From contig VZDJ01004378.1 of assembly GCA_008694505.1 (NCBI GenBank), positions 9,671,472 to 9,735,471 of the forward strand: a DNA stretch of 64,000 nt, in the 5' to 3' direction. Made by a program: the position numbers and the translations under genes. The stretch comes from Cyanoderma ruficeps. Lineage: Eukaryota > Chordata > Aves > Passeriformes > Timaliidae. The notes beneath the pieces were generated by a model. It made no database searches and had not been told where the DNA came from. It saw nothing but the letters and a program-made list of their open reading frames with translations. Positions 39,352-52,414 of this stretch are shown here, piece after piece (within the stretch, counting starts at the first letter, position 1; every line of letters starts with the position of its first letter).

Positions 39352-39375
39352 TGGTGGTGGTGGTGGTGGTGGTGG
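39352..39375. repeat. (TGG)n trinucleotide microsatellite
   Basis: About eight TGG units follow an initial A, then the tract ends in GGGTGTGTGTATG. It is not within a credible reading frame. Confidence 0.85.
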
Positions 39376-40112
39376 GGTGTGTGTATGAGTCCAGCATGGA
39401 GAAAATGGTGACAATTATTATCATAATGAACAGGCTTATACGAGACTAGAGGTACAACAAAAACATACCTCACAATAAACGAACATAGTTCTTTTATCAC
39501 AAATCATGTTCCGTCATAGCCTCTTTCTTTTATCTGGAGATTAAGATGCTAGACTTAAACATCCAGGAGAAATCCTTTAAGCAGAGGGAGTAATAGTATA
39601 GTGAGAACATTTACATTCCTCCACATATTACTCTTTTTCTTTATCCTCTGGAATTTTTCCAATCTTATATTTAACTTTTCCAAACCAGGAATTATTTAAA
39701 AAGTTAAACCACTTTGTCTACTTTATTTTTTCTTTACCTCCAAAGACAAAAGCTGGGAGAGAGAAAGATAAGGTGTTAAGGATTAGAAGACTGTACAGAA
39801 TTTTTGAGTGATTGGATAAACATTCATTTTCATTTACATGACATAACGAAGAAAGGTGAGTGAATGTCCTCAACAAGCAGCTAAGGACTCCAAATGGTGT
39901 TTCATAGTGAACTTATTTATAAAATTACATTTTCTAAACTCTTCTCAGATTTAAGGAGCAGAAGCATTAGTAGAACACTTCCTAAGATGATGAACCACCA
40001 GAAGCACAGAAAAGAAGTTCATACAAAAAACTATGTGCATAAGTCCTTCTGCATCCCACGTCAAAGGGTTTGGTGTCTTACATAATTCTCTTCAACAGTT
40101 TCAGGAATTTCT

Positions 40113-40166
40113 AATTTTTAGATTTTTAGATTTTCATATTTTTATATTTTTGATTCTAGATTTTCA
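40113..40166. repeat. ATTTTTAG-type low-complexity tract
   Basis: Imperfect repeats of ATTTTTAG, ATTTTCAT and ATTTTTGAT form a T-rich tract immediately before the 5' end of the CR1 fragment. It may have been the insertion target or have expanded since. Confidence 0.6.
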
Positions 40167-40167
40167 G

Positions 40168-41145
40168 CTCAAGTGGAAGCAGTGATGAGTGGCTTTCCTC
40201 AGGATTCAGTATAGGGACTGGCATTTTTTAACACTTTTGGCAGTGACGTGGACATTGAGATTGAGAGAACTTCAGCAAGGTTGCTGACAACACCCAGCCG
40301 TGTGGTGTGGTTGACAAGCGGTTGGAAAGGGATGACTTCAAGAGGGACCTTTGAAAGATTGAGGAGTGGGGCTGTGCAAACCTCATGATGTTTAACTAGA
40401 CTGAGTGTAAGGTCCTGCACCTGGGTTACGGAAATCCCGAGCACAAATAAGGGTGGAGAGGGGAATGGATCAAGATTAGCCCTGGGAAGAAAGACTTGTG
40501 TGTGTTTGTAGACAAAAACATCAAAATGACCGAGCAATGTGTGCCTGCAGCCCAGAAGGCCAGTTGCATCCTGGGCTGCATCAAAGGAGAAGTGAGCAGC
40601 AGGTCAAGGGCTGTCCCTCTAGACTGCTCTGCTAAGACCCCACCTGGAGCACTGTGTCCAGCTTTGTGGTTCCCAACACAAGAAGGACATGGACCTGTTG
40701 GAAGGAGTCCAGAGGAGGGCCACGACATTGATCAGAGAGCAGGAGAACACTCCTATGAAGACAGGCTGAGACAGTTGGGGCTATTTAGCCTGGCAAATAA
40801 AAGACTCTGAGACCTTAGAACAGCCTCTGCATACCTGAAGGGGGCTTAAAAAAAGGTTGGAGAGGGACTTTTCACAAGGGTGTATATGGGTGGAAAAAAA
40901 GGGAATGGCTTTAAGCTGAAGGCAGATAGGTTTATCTCAGATATTAGGAAGAAACTTTTACTGTGAGGGTGGTGAGACACTGGCACAGGTTGCCCAGAGA
41001 TGTTGTGGACACCCCAACCCTCAAAGTGTTCAAAGTCAGGTTGGATAGGGGTCTGAGTAACCTGGTTCCCTGCCAATGGCAGGGGTGTTGGAACTGGGTG
41101 ATCTTAAAGTTGCTTCCAGCCCAAACCATTCTATGACTCTATGAC
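40168..41145 (+). mobile_element. CR1 LINE fragment, 3' end
   Basis: The plus strand reads through the end of the CR1 reverse-transcriptase ORF and the 3' UTR. The order fits CR1: a degraded GVPQGSV-like box (FPQDSV, about 40195), a region coding for SDVDIEIE, then the 'KASCILGCIK'-like segment near 40560. It continues through the CR1 3' end ('GGCACAGGTTGCCCAGAGAT' near 40982) to a tail of ATTCTATGACTCTATGA at 41128. The FADD-type box is lost through a small deletion or frameshift near 40280. It is 5'-truncated, like most CR1 copies, and cannot mobilise. Open frames of 104, 112 and 100 codons here are shadows of the element. Confidence 0.95.
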
Positions 41146-44100
41146 TTAATTAAAACTTTAAAAAAATAAATTATGTAAGGATCTTAATAGAATTTTTTTA
41201 TTCTATCCCATTTCTAAAGAAATGTTAAGGCAGTTAATTTTTAGTATGAGTCAATCTTCTCTTTCATGGTTAAAGCTCAATTTGCTTTTAAGTCCATTAA
41301 GTTCTAATTCTATTTCATATGAAAAAAAAGAGAAACTGCTCATTGTGATTCCCACACATACAATCTGATGTTAGCAGGGTTACTGCTAATGCTAGATCAT
41401 TGTTGGTTGTTCATTTTTTAGTACAATAATATTTATCATGGACAAATATTTCTGGTTTAAAATGTGCTCCTATGTACTAACTTCTTTACTTTATAGCCCC
41501 ACAACATTTTCTCCATCTTTATTTTCTCTCTCTTCCTTCCTCTCCCGCAATACTTCAGTGGTGTTGAAATATTCAGAAACAAAAGTTTTCACAAAGGCCC
41601 CAAGATTTTCATGCCTTTTTTAACAAGTTTATGATTTTCAAAAATATATGACTTCAAAGGAGGTCAAGTGAATAAATCCCATTGAAATTCAATAGATTTG
41701 GCCATTTTACTCTCCTTTAAAAACTCCAGATTTAGGTAATAGGTATTCCAAATCTCAGTGAATTAAAACATGCATTTTTATTGCCCAAATGATAATTTAA
41801 AAAATCATCAGTACATTCTGCCTCAGACAGCTCTTTGAAAAGGATCTCACATTCTGCTCGTATTGAGATTCTGCCATTATATTCAAACATCCTAACATTG
41901 TTTATTCATTAAGCTTTCTATTGAGAGAACTGTCTCTGCATTGCATTGTTGCCATTTTACAGGACAGAAAACCAGAAAATAACCACTAAAACCCAAGCAG
42001 AAACAGACTCCCATCTTCTTTAAAAGAGATCTTTCTCTTTGCATTTCTTTCTCTTAATCCAAAGGAAAAGCTATACGCCTCTTCTTTCCTGGAGCTACAC
42101 TCTGATACTATTAAAAGAACTGGCCCTGAGTGATCTTACTATTTTCACTGAATTTCACAGTGAAATGAAGAAGGTTTTTAGCAGTGGTCAGCCTTATCTC
42201 TGAACCTGTAACAAATGAGAGAGAGGTTATACAGAGTTTATAGAAGGACGGAATTCTTAGTCAAGATGTAAAAATATCAGTTAATATCAGTTCACTCCGA
42301 CCAAAGCACACGTGTCAGAAGTGTGAAGATCACTCAGCCACAGCATTAAAACCTGCCAGGAAAGAGGTTGACCAGGGTGAGGATCACTCAGCAGTGGAAA
42401 GAAGGTGGGCCAAGGCTGATACCTGACAAAAAAAAAAAAATAGAAAATATAAAGTGAGCACTGAATGTCAGTTGCATGTCAAAGTAAAGGAATCAGTTAC
42501 AAAGTCTCATTTATCTCTCCCTAGTCAATGAAAGCACAACGGCAAGAAGCTAATACGTAGAATATAGTACCCACATTGCTTTAGTGTCAGGATGCTTCTG
42601 TGAACATTGGGCCAAGATATTAATCCAGAGTTATAAAAGTGATCACAATAAAAATCAACCAACATTTTACATCACAAAGTGGTTATTCTGTATTCTTTGA
42701 AGGAAGAACATGCACAGGAAGTGGACTGAAGACATGCAGTAGAAAATCATCGAGTTTAACAATGGAATGAGGACTAAGGACCCTTCTCAGTGAGAGCAGC
42801 AAGAGACATCTTGCTGAAAGACACTAAGAAAGACCATACTACCTGTCAAAGAAAGAAGCAAGAAAGACAAAGCTACCAGTGTGCTAGCCCATTGGAGATG
42901 ATTTTTTATCAGGCGATAAATGTGGCTATTTAAAACATCTAGAACATTCTAGAGTTTTATGTTTGTTGAACAGAATTGTTTGTACAAAGAAATATATACA
43001 AGGAAAAATCCTCATGACAGAGAAATAAATGAACGGCAGAAGTGATGATGATACACCATATGATGTCAGACAAACAAATGGAGAGCAAAGGCATGTTGCT
43101 TGCTAATTTAAAAAAATAAAAACATGGATACTGGGTAAATATTTTCCGTGGCACATTATCATTTACCTTAATTATCCTGCACTTCCATCATAATCCTAAA
43201 GTCATCATGGCATCATAACCATCAACATTTGAGCTGACATGCTCAGCCTTCCTTTCTAGCTGACAAAATAGCATAAGTACATTAAAAGAATGAGCCAATT
43301 TATTTATTCTATAGTTTACAGTAGCGTAAGATGAAATCTGAAAGTTGCCTATTTTGATTGATAATACAGGTAAAATTGTCTAACCTTACTATAATCTTGT
43401 CTAAGTCTTTCTTGTGTCTCAGGTCACATGGAGCCAATTCCATTTCGTATAGGATCATTTGTACCCTTTCTGAGAACAGAACTATGTGCATTTGACAATG
43501 GACTTTGGTGCCCAGTTTAAACTCTGTTAATCTTGTATTTAAAGATTTTAGTTTTTTAATAAATAGTTTATTGATTTGACATTCATAAAGATCCATGTCA
43601 GAAGTTATTAAGCCTTACAGTACTACAAAGGAATGCATACAAACTGATATATCTTTTTGTCGGTGTACATAGCACATATTTTGTAAAGAAAACTGGATAT
43701 CTATATGTGGAAGAGAACATATGCTTGCATATCCATTCCCATTAACTGTTAACTTTATATGCAAAAATTGGCTCTAGATTATTTGGAAATTGGGTGAATT
43801 AACTGAAGCATAAAAATTCACCCTCAGAGACTTCTGCCAGAATTTAAATCCACTTAAAATATATTTATTGGACTGATTTAAATTTCACTTCCTTTCACTT
43901 TCTTTATGTTTTAATTGTCCATGTGAACAGTGAATTCAAGTTGTGATTGATTACTTATATGGACTAACCACTTAAAGAACTATAAAATAGGAAAAGGGCT
44001 TTGTAATTACAAGGTTCCAACTGCCGGTATTAGTATTCAAGAAGTGTGAAATTTCAAGGGAAGATCAAGTCTCATAACCATGAATTAGGAGTCTTTCTCA

Positions 44101-46409
44101 ACATAACTGACAAGGTAACTGTCAGGACCAGTCTTGAAAACCACAACACCTGCGAAATACCCTAGCAGTAACTGCAGTTAGTGACTGTCAGCTGCTCTAT
44201 GGCTACATCTAGCTTTATTTCTATATGAGGCTTATTTTGTGTTAAAAAAGCATTACAAATCTCGACAGTTATAAGGTGCAAATTTATTTATTTCCATTTA
44301 TTTCTTAACTGTCTGAGGCAGAAACCAATTTCTTTCAACATGCTTGAATAACACCTTTTAAAGAGGACCTAGATCACCCCTGGAAACATTTTATATTATG
44401 TCTACAGAAATTATGTGCAACTATATTGTTACTATTGAATTTAATTTCCTATGACCCTTTGATATATTTTGGATAGCATACCTGAAAGCTTGTAACAGGA
44501 AATGGAAACAGGCTTTCATCCCAGGAAGAATGCTACAGACATGTAGATACAGAGTGCAGATCCAGAGAGATGATCAGTATGTTGATGACCCCTATGACCA
44601 TTTCAAGTTCTCCATGTAAATGTATCTCCAGAAGCTGTTCAAAGGCACCCACCCATGACAATGTTAAGACCTGGCTGAAGTAGAGGGAAGAGAGAAGAGA
44701 CATCTTTCAGTAACCAGAGTTACCCCAGAAAGGGTTTTCTATGAGTACTTGAAAAACAGAATATGAGAAAGAAACAGTACACTCACTAAGAAACCTATAC
44801 ACACTGACAGGATCTCATAACAGAAAAGTAAAGCCAAAATAATAATTTTCAAGCACCTGAGTGGAAAATTTCAAACATGAGGCATTATATGTGGCATTAT
44901 CATCTGCTCACTCTTTGCTTGCCTAGACAAAACTTGGGAAAGCCAGACACACAAATCTGTGATTTTAAGAAGTTTGTCTGATGCCAGGAAGGAAATATAA
45001 AAGGGAAATAGCTCTTTTTGTACAAAGCATTTTATTCTGAACTAGTAAAGCCTTTTTGCCCTGGGCACGGCCTCTGAAAAACCAAAAGTCCCATACTGTA
45101 GCTATCAGCTTAGCTTTTCAGCCTGAATCATCCTTCTTTCAGGAGAGATCATAATTTTCTCTTTGTTGGTTGGTTTTTTAAAAATTTGACACCCTTTTGA
45201 TTCACTATTGGCCTTGTACATAAAAGATCAAAGAGAAGGACAGGACATGATCCATAAATCACAAAGCAATGGTATAAGATCTTATTGCCATGTACACAAA
45301 CAATTACAATAAAATTGAAAGATCAAATTGTCTGCATCTTCTCTGCTTATTTTGCCTTTTGGTGGCTAAAAGAAAGTATTTTTGACTATTTTTTAAATTT
45401 TGTTTTGATATACTGTTATCCCAGTGACTTTCTGCTGAAAATACATTACTGTAGAACACCCGCTGTCTTTGTCATTTATTAGTTAAAAGGTATTCTGACA
45501 CAGAAATTGGGTTTTCAATCACCTCAGTTTGTCCATGATACTCTGCCCCATTATACAAAGATGTCAGGTTTATATTCAACAATATTTCTTTTCTTCCTTT
45601 CTGTTTCCACATCTGCAGTTGTTCAGAGGTTTGGGGGTTTGGGGTTTTTGGTGGGTTTTGCTTGTTTGCTTGTCTGTCTGTTTGTTTATTGCACCATGCT
45701 TTAGTTCAGTTTCACATTCCTATGAGCACAATTCACGATTCTTTCCTCTGAAAAGCAATTTAGAAAGTTAAACTCTCTGAACAAAATCCCATGATTCTCA
45801 GAGATGAAAAGACCATGAGGTTTGCTTCAATTCCGGTAATCAAAGGAGGTCAAGAAGGTTCCTCTAAATTCTGCAAGGAGAGTCTCCCTGGCTGCTGTGC
45901 TGCAGCATTGAGCTAGTTCTGTTCTTGAAAAAGATTTAATGTAAGCTCTCAAGCAAAATACTTTTTCCTTGATTTTCACCAATATGATCATTAATCTACA
46001 TAACTACACACTGTATCAGCAATGAGACACGGCATAAAATATAATGTAGATTGTCCTGAAAGATATTTGAAGACAATCAAAAATCTGGCTTACTTTTAAT
46101 GGAGAGTAATGGGAAATAGACTTTTCTTAGTTTAGTCCAATACTACAGTGGTATATGTCCATAGTTTCATTATTAATGTACACAAAAGCATCGCTATTTT
46201 TACAGGCAGATACTTTCATTGTATGAACTGTTCTCTCAGACATATATCTTAACAAGAAATCACTGTTCTATTAATATTCACAATGGATAAAATTCAGTCT
46301 ACGTTGTAATTAGAATCAATACATTTATGACTTTTAACTTAAGGCAGTTGAAACTTTTCTTAAAGCTAATCTGACAATGTTTGATACAAATTTATAAGAC
46401 ATTCTGTAA
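41146..46409. other. AT-rich unique non-coding sequence
   Basis: No supportable gene. A 95-codon open frame on the minus strand (43309-43596) has no recognisable motif. A patch at 44480-44760 of higher G+C could be an old element remnant but is not identified. A poly(A) run occurs near 42429. Confidence 0.55.
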
Positions 46410-46622
46410 CAGAATCATAGAACAGTTGGAGTTGGAAGGGATCTTTGGAGATCATTGAAGCAGGGCTACTTAGAGCAGGTTGCCCAGGGCCATGTCCAGA
46501 TGTCTTTTCAATATCTCCAAGAATGGAGACTCTACAACTTTCCTGGGCAACCTGTGCCACTGTTTCCTTGTGTTCAAATAGAACATTTTGTGTTTCAGTC
46601 TGTGCCCATTGCCTCTTGATAA
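46410..46622 (-). mobile_element. CR1 LINE 3'-end fragment
   Basis: The plus strand starts with AGAATCATAGAACAGTTGGA, which is the reverse complement of the CR1 tail and 3' end. It continues through the segment 'GGTTGCCCAGGGCCATGTCC' to CTGTGCCCATTGCCTCTTG. This is about 210 bases of the 3' region only, so it is a heavily 5'-truncated copy. It is the only CR1 in the window inserted on the minus strand. Open frames over it are shadows. Confidence 0.93.
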
Positions 46623-49600
46623 CATGTTTAAAGTCAAAGTGTATTTAAAGTCTTTGTATCACATGAAATTCAAAATAAACATAATATTTGAAATACATAC
46701 CTCAAATAATAAAAAAGTAAAGTATTATCTATGAAAGTTAACAGGGGATCTATGAACTCAGAATTTGTTTAAAGTTCCTAAAGTTATGATATAAAACCCG
46801 ATCTTCTTTTCATCTACAATTTGGTTCATTTGATTCAGCACATAGGCTCAAACCCAGGTAATTATCTTTGTGCTCATTCTTATGAGAAATTTTTAGTGGC
46901 ACTAGAAATTCAGAGAACACTTGTGATAATGGAGGAAATAACAATCTGGCATGTATTAAAAATGTGCAAACAACTATATACTAAATAAAACAGCTTTATA
47001 CATTTCAAGTGCCATTCCCCAAACAACCAGATCTTTCTGAACACAGAGGTTATGAAGTTACCAAACTGACAATTGCTCTGCATGTACATCCTTTGCTTGA
47101 GTATTTTTCTCAAATATATCTTAAAGAAAACTATTTCATGTTAAATGAGAGTATTATTGGTTTTTTACATCTAAGACATTCAGCCAGAAGTATAAAATAT
47201 AAGAAATGGTTAAATGTTATTATTTCCAGCAATCAAGGCATCTTTTTTCCTCCTCAGAAAAGGACTTGCAGGATTTTGGACTTTGAGTGAGTGAGAGAAT
47301 GAGATGAAGCAGGCAAAGCACTGATAAGCTGTACTTTAAGATTTTCAGCAATCACAGCTTAATATGGAGTCATGGAATAAATATTTAAATGTTTATATGG
47401 AGACTAGAAATCTAAAATTAGATTTCCATTCTTCTAAAACTGTGTACCTATGAAAAAAACTTACGTGATTTTAGCAGTGTTTACAAAATATTAAAGCAGT
47501 TTCCAAATCCCCTACAAAACTACCAAAACACAGTCACATTTCAAAGTAAATCAAGAAAAAGTGATTAGCTTTAAAAATATATATAAAATTAATAACACAT
47601 CTTTTTATTAAGCAAGTATGAAGCAAAACCATGATTGAAAGCAACTATTTTCATGACTTAGTTATAAAAATCAGCATATAATCAAGAAAGGTTCTAGCCA
47701 TTTTTTCTCATTATACATGCTTTCTGAAACTTGATTTTCATGGAGATCTTCAGATTATATTCCCTAAATTTAAGTATGTGTTAATATGAAGGTGTATGAA
47801 TTCCTTCTCACAGGTCTGGTGACCATGGAAATTTAGTTGCATACTTTGATTGGGTCTCTTTAAATGAGGGACTAAAAATGAAGTAGAATCAACCAATCTA
47901 TAACAGATGTATGTTTTCTGCAAATTAATTTTCCCTATTTACTGACTTGTTAGTTAATTTAAAAAAATATTTCCACTGACAAGCAACTACCATAAATCTT
48001 TAGCAAAGGCCACCAGCAGAAGGAAAATCAAGTTATTCAAATGTGTGGGCAGATTTATGGGATAAGAGAGATAAACCCAATACTAAAATTTCAACAGTAG
48101 GTTTTTCCTGAGGACAATTTGGCTACTGCTCACTGTTAACAGAAGTATCTCCTAAGTACTATACTGAAAGATTTCAGCTTATTTTCCAGTGATTAACCCA
48201 CAGTGTGGTATAAGGAAGTAAACCTCTAAATGTTTCTGGATTCCCAATCCAATGAACAGGCACCTTCTCTCGTGTTGGTGACAATGGAGTTTGTGCAGGC
48301 ACAGGGCTGCAGTCCTAGGCCTCACCCTTCAGCTCAGTCTGCTCTCACTGAACCTACCCCAGACTGAAATAAAATTTGTCTTTAGGGATCTTTCAGAAAA
48401 TGGATGTAACAGAGACAAGAAATATGCTGCTGGGGGGATGATCCATGAACATGCAGAGGTTCACACGTCCAATAGAAAGGGAAGGCATAATTATACCCAG
48501 GAAATTAGGGTCAATGAGGTATGAGGAGGAAAATTCAGGAGGTTTCTCCCTATTGGTACTTAGTACTTCTCATACAGCACGTTTTCTGTGCTTTGTGGTG
48601 AAAATTTTGGATTAGGGAAGACACGGTTTCAGTGTCAGTCAATGATCTTTGAGGATTTTGTTGATCATTTTTATCACAGCTAGATACTAGATATGGCTTT
48701 TAGCTGAGATATGTGGGATTATCATTGCTTTTATTTATCAGGAAAGTAAGTTTTATGATATAAATTTGATAGGAATAGTAAAGGGAAAAACTGGGTGTAT
48801 TTTTGCAATGACTGCACTTCATTTACCCTAACAAAGCCATCTTTAGCTAAGGTGCAGTACTAAAATAATCTGTGAGGGAATATTAAGTACAGCAGCTACT
48901 CAAGGATGAACTGGCAGTGTGATCCAGTGTGTAAAGGGTGTTTTTCAATTTTCTGCTTGATTAAAGTATCTTTTCTCTGGTTTTACTCTCCTGCCACTCT
49001 ATGTTCATTACACTAATGTAGCAGCTACAGATTCTGAGTCAGTGTTGCTCTACTGTACTTAACTAGATGCTTTTGGTGTCAGCAATTTCCCAAAAACCAG
49101 TTCATCATTTATTGGTGTAAACTAGTTCCAACAAAAATCTACTAATTAATTTTGGCTATGAGTGGAATATATCCTACTGTCAGGGTAGAATCTAAAAATC
49201 TCTCAATGGTTATGTTAATAAAATTATTTATTTTCCTATTTATTAAACTTCATAGATTTTTTTAAGTTTATTGGCTCAGAGACTTAACTTCATCTGTGAA
49301 AATATCCTTTCTAAAAATAAGTTTATAGCGAATATTTAGAAATATACTCAGAAAACAAGTAAATGCAAATCATACCTTTCAGAGTAATGACTGAAAAATA
49401 CTGAAAAATACAACTAATAGTATGCTTTGAAGAAAGAATTCTACAAAATTTTAAAGATTAATCCCACTTCTCACATCAGGATAGTCACAATAGAAACTTA
49501 TTGTCTAACTCAGAGATAGTTTCACCATTTAAATTAATAAATACTCATAGATTTTAACATTAGCAGACCTTGTACTTACTGCAATTGAACATGAGACTGT

Positions 49601-51871
49601 AAAATGGAACAGTAACTGTAAACAGACTGTAAGTCTGTAATTGGGCCTTCTGACAGTTCTGGTCAAAGCAAACAGGATAATCACAAAGGAAAATGGTGCC
49701 CTGATTTTCATCTGCATCTCCAGGGGCGCCATCTCCATATTTCGCTTGTTCTACTGCAAACACTTTAGTGCCACCAATGTAGGTATGGAAACTCAGAGTT
49801 TACAGATACTTTCACAAGTATTCTGTTTTCCCACACTTTCTGAAACTCATCTTGAGTATCCTCTGGGGACGCAATCTCTGCGTCTCCTGAAATTACTCAC
49901 ATAAGACAGCTTTCTCCTTTACAGAAGAAATCTACTATCACTGTTATAAATATCACTGATAACATTTCCTCTTTTCATGTATCTTTAATTCAAGGATCCT
50001 GCAATAATCAATAAACCCCAAAATTCTTTTGTTGAAATAGAGTATATCTTCTTTAATTTGCTTAAGTAGGCATTTTGCTCAAGAGAATTAACCTCTTCAG
50101 TTTCTTGGCTAAAAAAAAAAAGTCTGAACTTCTAAAGTGAATTCATCTTCAATTCCTTATCATAATTCGAAGTTTGTCAAAAGTCATTTTTCCTCCATTG
50201 AATCTGCTGAGTTTTGGATCTGGAATACACTCTTTGTATACAGGCAGTTACATTCAGCTTTCACCTGAGACTGAATATCTAAGTAAAAGAGACTATACAG
50301 CTCATATAATAATTTTAAAAAACCATTAACTCTTCTCCTGTCCTTCATCCAGTCAGATGAATGTGACCTGGGCATATCAGTGAAGGTTTTTTGAACAACT
50401 GGTTGTGGTTATTGAATACATATTGTCCAGTGAATCCAGCAAGTTATCATTATTCATTCTGCCAGTGGGTTTCCCTTTAATAGGCAGAAAAGATTTATGA
50501 TTGACAGATGATACCTCCACGTTATGAAATATTATTTTGTTATTTCAAGGCACATAATGGGTCTACTGGGAAACAAAGAAATGAAAAAAACCCCACAACA
50601 AAAATGCCCAATCTAGCCAATACTAGTTAATAAAGCATCATTATATATTAGAGAAAAATTCATTACTCTTTTTTCCCCTACAACAATAATTTTATCAGTA
50701 ATATCAAATAATCATTTATCCTCTCATTCACATATAGATATCATTACTGTACATAGATATTCTCATAAGACAAGGAATACTACACCCCATTTCCACAAGT
50801 TGTTGGACGGCAAACCTTGCCTAGGAGGGATTACCAGGAAGGTGGGAAATCGGGATATTTTTCACCTAATCACTTAGCTATGCATAGGTTAGAAGCAGAG
50901 TCAATTTACAGGGAAAATAAAATTATATTCTCGAATAAGGTGCCAACATTTTTCTCAGTGATAATAATTTCTGGTCTTTGGAGATAAAGTCCTTAATTAA
51001 TTCATTTAAAAGATATCTTGAAAAAAATTCTTAATTAGATTAAATCATTATTTCAGGGAGCAATATGCCAAATTATGCAAAACTAATTAGGGTAGTGAAG
51101 AAATCAGCTTATCCACCGATTTACAGTCAACATGGGCAGTCTTTTATCTGTAACTGTCTCTGCCAGCAGGAATAGCATTTTTTATGGAATTTATCAAAGA
51201 CTCTGACCAAAAAAAAAGCAGAATAGTCTCCCTAGCATAGTGAGAACTGTTTGTTTACAATAGGAAATTATTCAAAAATACTTAGTAAATATGTAAGGAA
51301 TAGCAATATCTCAAAAAAATAAGTTTTATTTGAAATATCATTTTGCTCTTTTAGTCCAGTGGAACGAGTAAAGACACCTTCTTTGTCCTATTATATATTA
51401 TTTGAATGCTAATGGTAGCCATTAACTTGGAAGACAGAACAGAAAGTTTTCAAATTCTGATTTGTTTGCACACATTTGAACAACTTGAAATTAATTTTCT
51501 GAATTTTAGCTTTCCAGTAAACTAGAGCTGTTCTTTTAAAAGAACAGCACCAGTTTATTATTAAACAATAATAGCTTAATTGTGTCTCATCAGAACTCAT
51601 GTTGTTAAACGACATTTACTAATATTCTTTCATTTCATTTGTAAAACACCAAAGGAAAAACAGCTTATAACCACACATCAAAAATTAATTAAACATTTTA
51701 TAAGGACACAGGCAATGACAGTATCTTGCTCACAACATTGTGATGATGGCCCCATAAGAAGTAATTCACAAATCATCAACTTGTGAATTTTGACATATTT
51801 AATATTTGTTACTCAGCAATGAGCAAAAAACCCCCACACTTCTGGAAAGGAATAATATGGAGTTTATCTCT
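46623..51871. other. AT-rich unique non-coding sequence
   Basis: No supportable gene. Around 49560-49760 there are overlapping open frames on both strands with a locally higher G+C content and protein-like composition; I cannot identify a family, and splice signals are unconvincing (see findings). The block near 50930-51120 has homeodomain-type TAATTA motifs. Confidence 0.5.
51527..51548. repeat. 22-bp perfect palindrome
   Basis: GCTGTTCTTTT is followed immediately by its exact reverse complement AAAAGAACAGC, with no spacer. It contains TGTTCT and AGAACA, the steroid-receptor half-sites, but in everted order with six bases between them, not as the canonical inverted site. Confidence 0.9.
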
Positions 51872-52273
51872 TGTGGGTTAACCCTGGAACGTAGCTAAGC
51901 ACCACATGGGTTCTCACCCATTTTTCCCAGTTGAGATGCAGAGACAATCAGAAGGGTAAAAGTGTGATAACTCATGGGTTGACACCAAAGGAGTTTAATA
52001 GGCAAAGCAAAAGTAAAGTATGTTATTAATTCACTATTTCTTATCAACAGGATGATGTTTAGCCATTTCCGGGCTAACAGGGTTTCATCATAAATTACAG
52101 TTATTTGGGAAGACAAATTTAATGACTCCAAACATCTCCCCTTTTTCCTTCTTCCCCAGCTTTATGTTCAGTTGGAGACAGCAGTGTGAGAAGGCAAAAA
52201 GATCTTGATGATGTGCGAACACTGCTCAGCAATACCTAAAACATCCCTTTGTTATCAACAATTACAAATCCAA
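51872..52273 (-). mobile_element. truncated LTR of an avian endogenous retrovirus
   Basis: The plus-strand start TGTGGGTTAACCCTGG, the following CTAAGCACCACA and AATCAGAAGGGTAAAAGTG segments, and the later CTGCTCAGCAATACCTAAAA segment match, in order, an avian LTR family I recognise from memory. The transcriptional sense is minus: the ATTAAA signal is the complement of 51994-51999 and a decayed TATA (CATAAA) is the complement of 52161-52166. Compared with the family, a block between about 52170 and 52185 is missing and the far end (the 5' end of the LTR) is cut off near 52273. No target duplication can therefore be seen. Confidence 0.75.
51994..51999 (-). terminator. probable LTR polyadenylation signal ATTAAA
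   Basis: TTTAAT on the plus strand gives ATTAAA on the minus strand. It lies about 120 bases before the LTR's 3' terminus at 51872, as expected for the end of R. Confidence 0.5.
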
Positions 52274-52399
52274 AATACTTTCTGGTTCTGCAAGACTATA
52301 GTTTGCTCTAACCGTAGTACTAAATCAGATAAATGATTAAGGCAAAAAAAGCTCTTATTGGGCATTTTACTGGTATTTAGGCAAAGAAAAAAATAATTT

Positions 52400-52414
52400 T
52401 ATATATATATATAT
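52400..52414. repeat. short (AT)n tract
   Basis: Seven TA/AT units without interruption. Short and of ordinary type. Confidence 0.7.

Larger units (their letters stand above)
24652..40112. other. AT-rich unique non-coding sequence
   Basis: No supportable gene. Segments of somewhat higher G+C (about 25070-25960 and 32815-33180) may be remnants of old insertions, but I could not identify them. Simple repeats, a tandem duplication and a stem-loop within this stretch are listed separately. Confidence 0.55.

Noticed and set aside
40199..40810. Open frames of 100-112 codons on both strands
   Set aside because: All overlap the CR1 fragment 40168-41145; the true CR1 frame is broken.
43309..43596. 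95-codon minus-strand open frame
   Set aside because: Looks mildly protein-like but has no family match I can name and is within the range expected by chance.
44480..44760. Possible remnant of a retroelement coding region
   Set aside because: Higher G+C and a short protein-like run were seen, but stops follow quickly and no conserved motif is visible.
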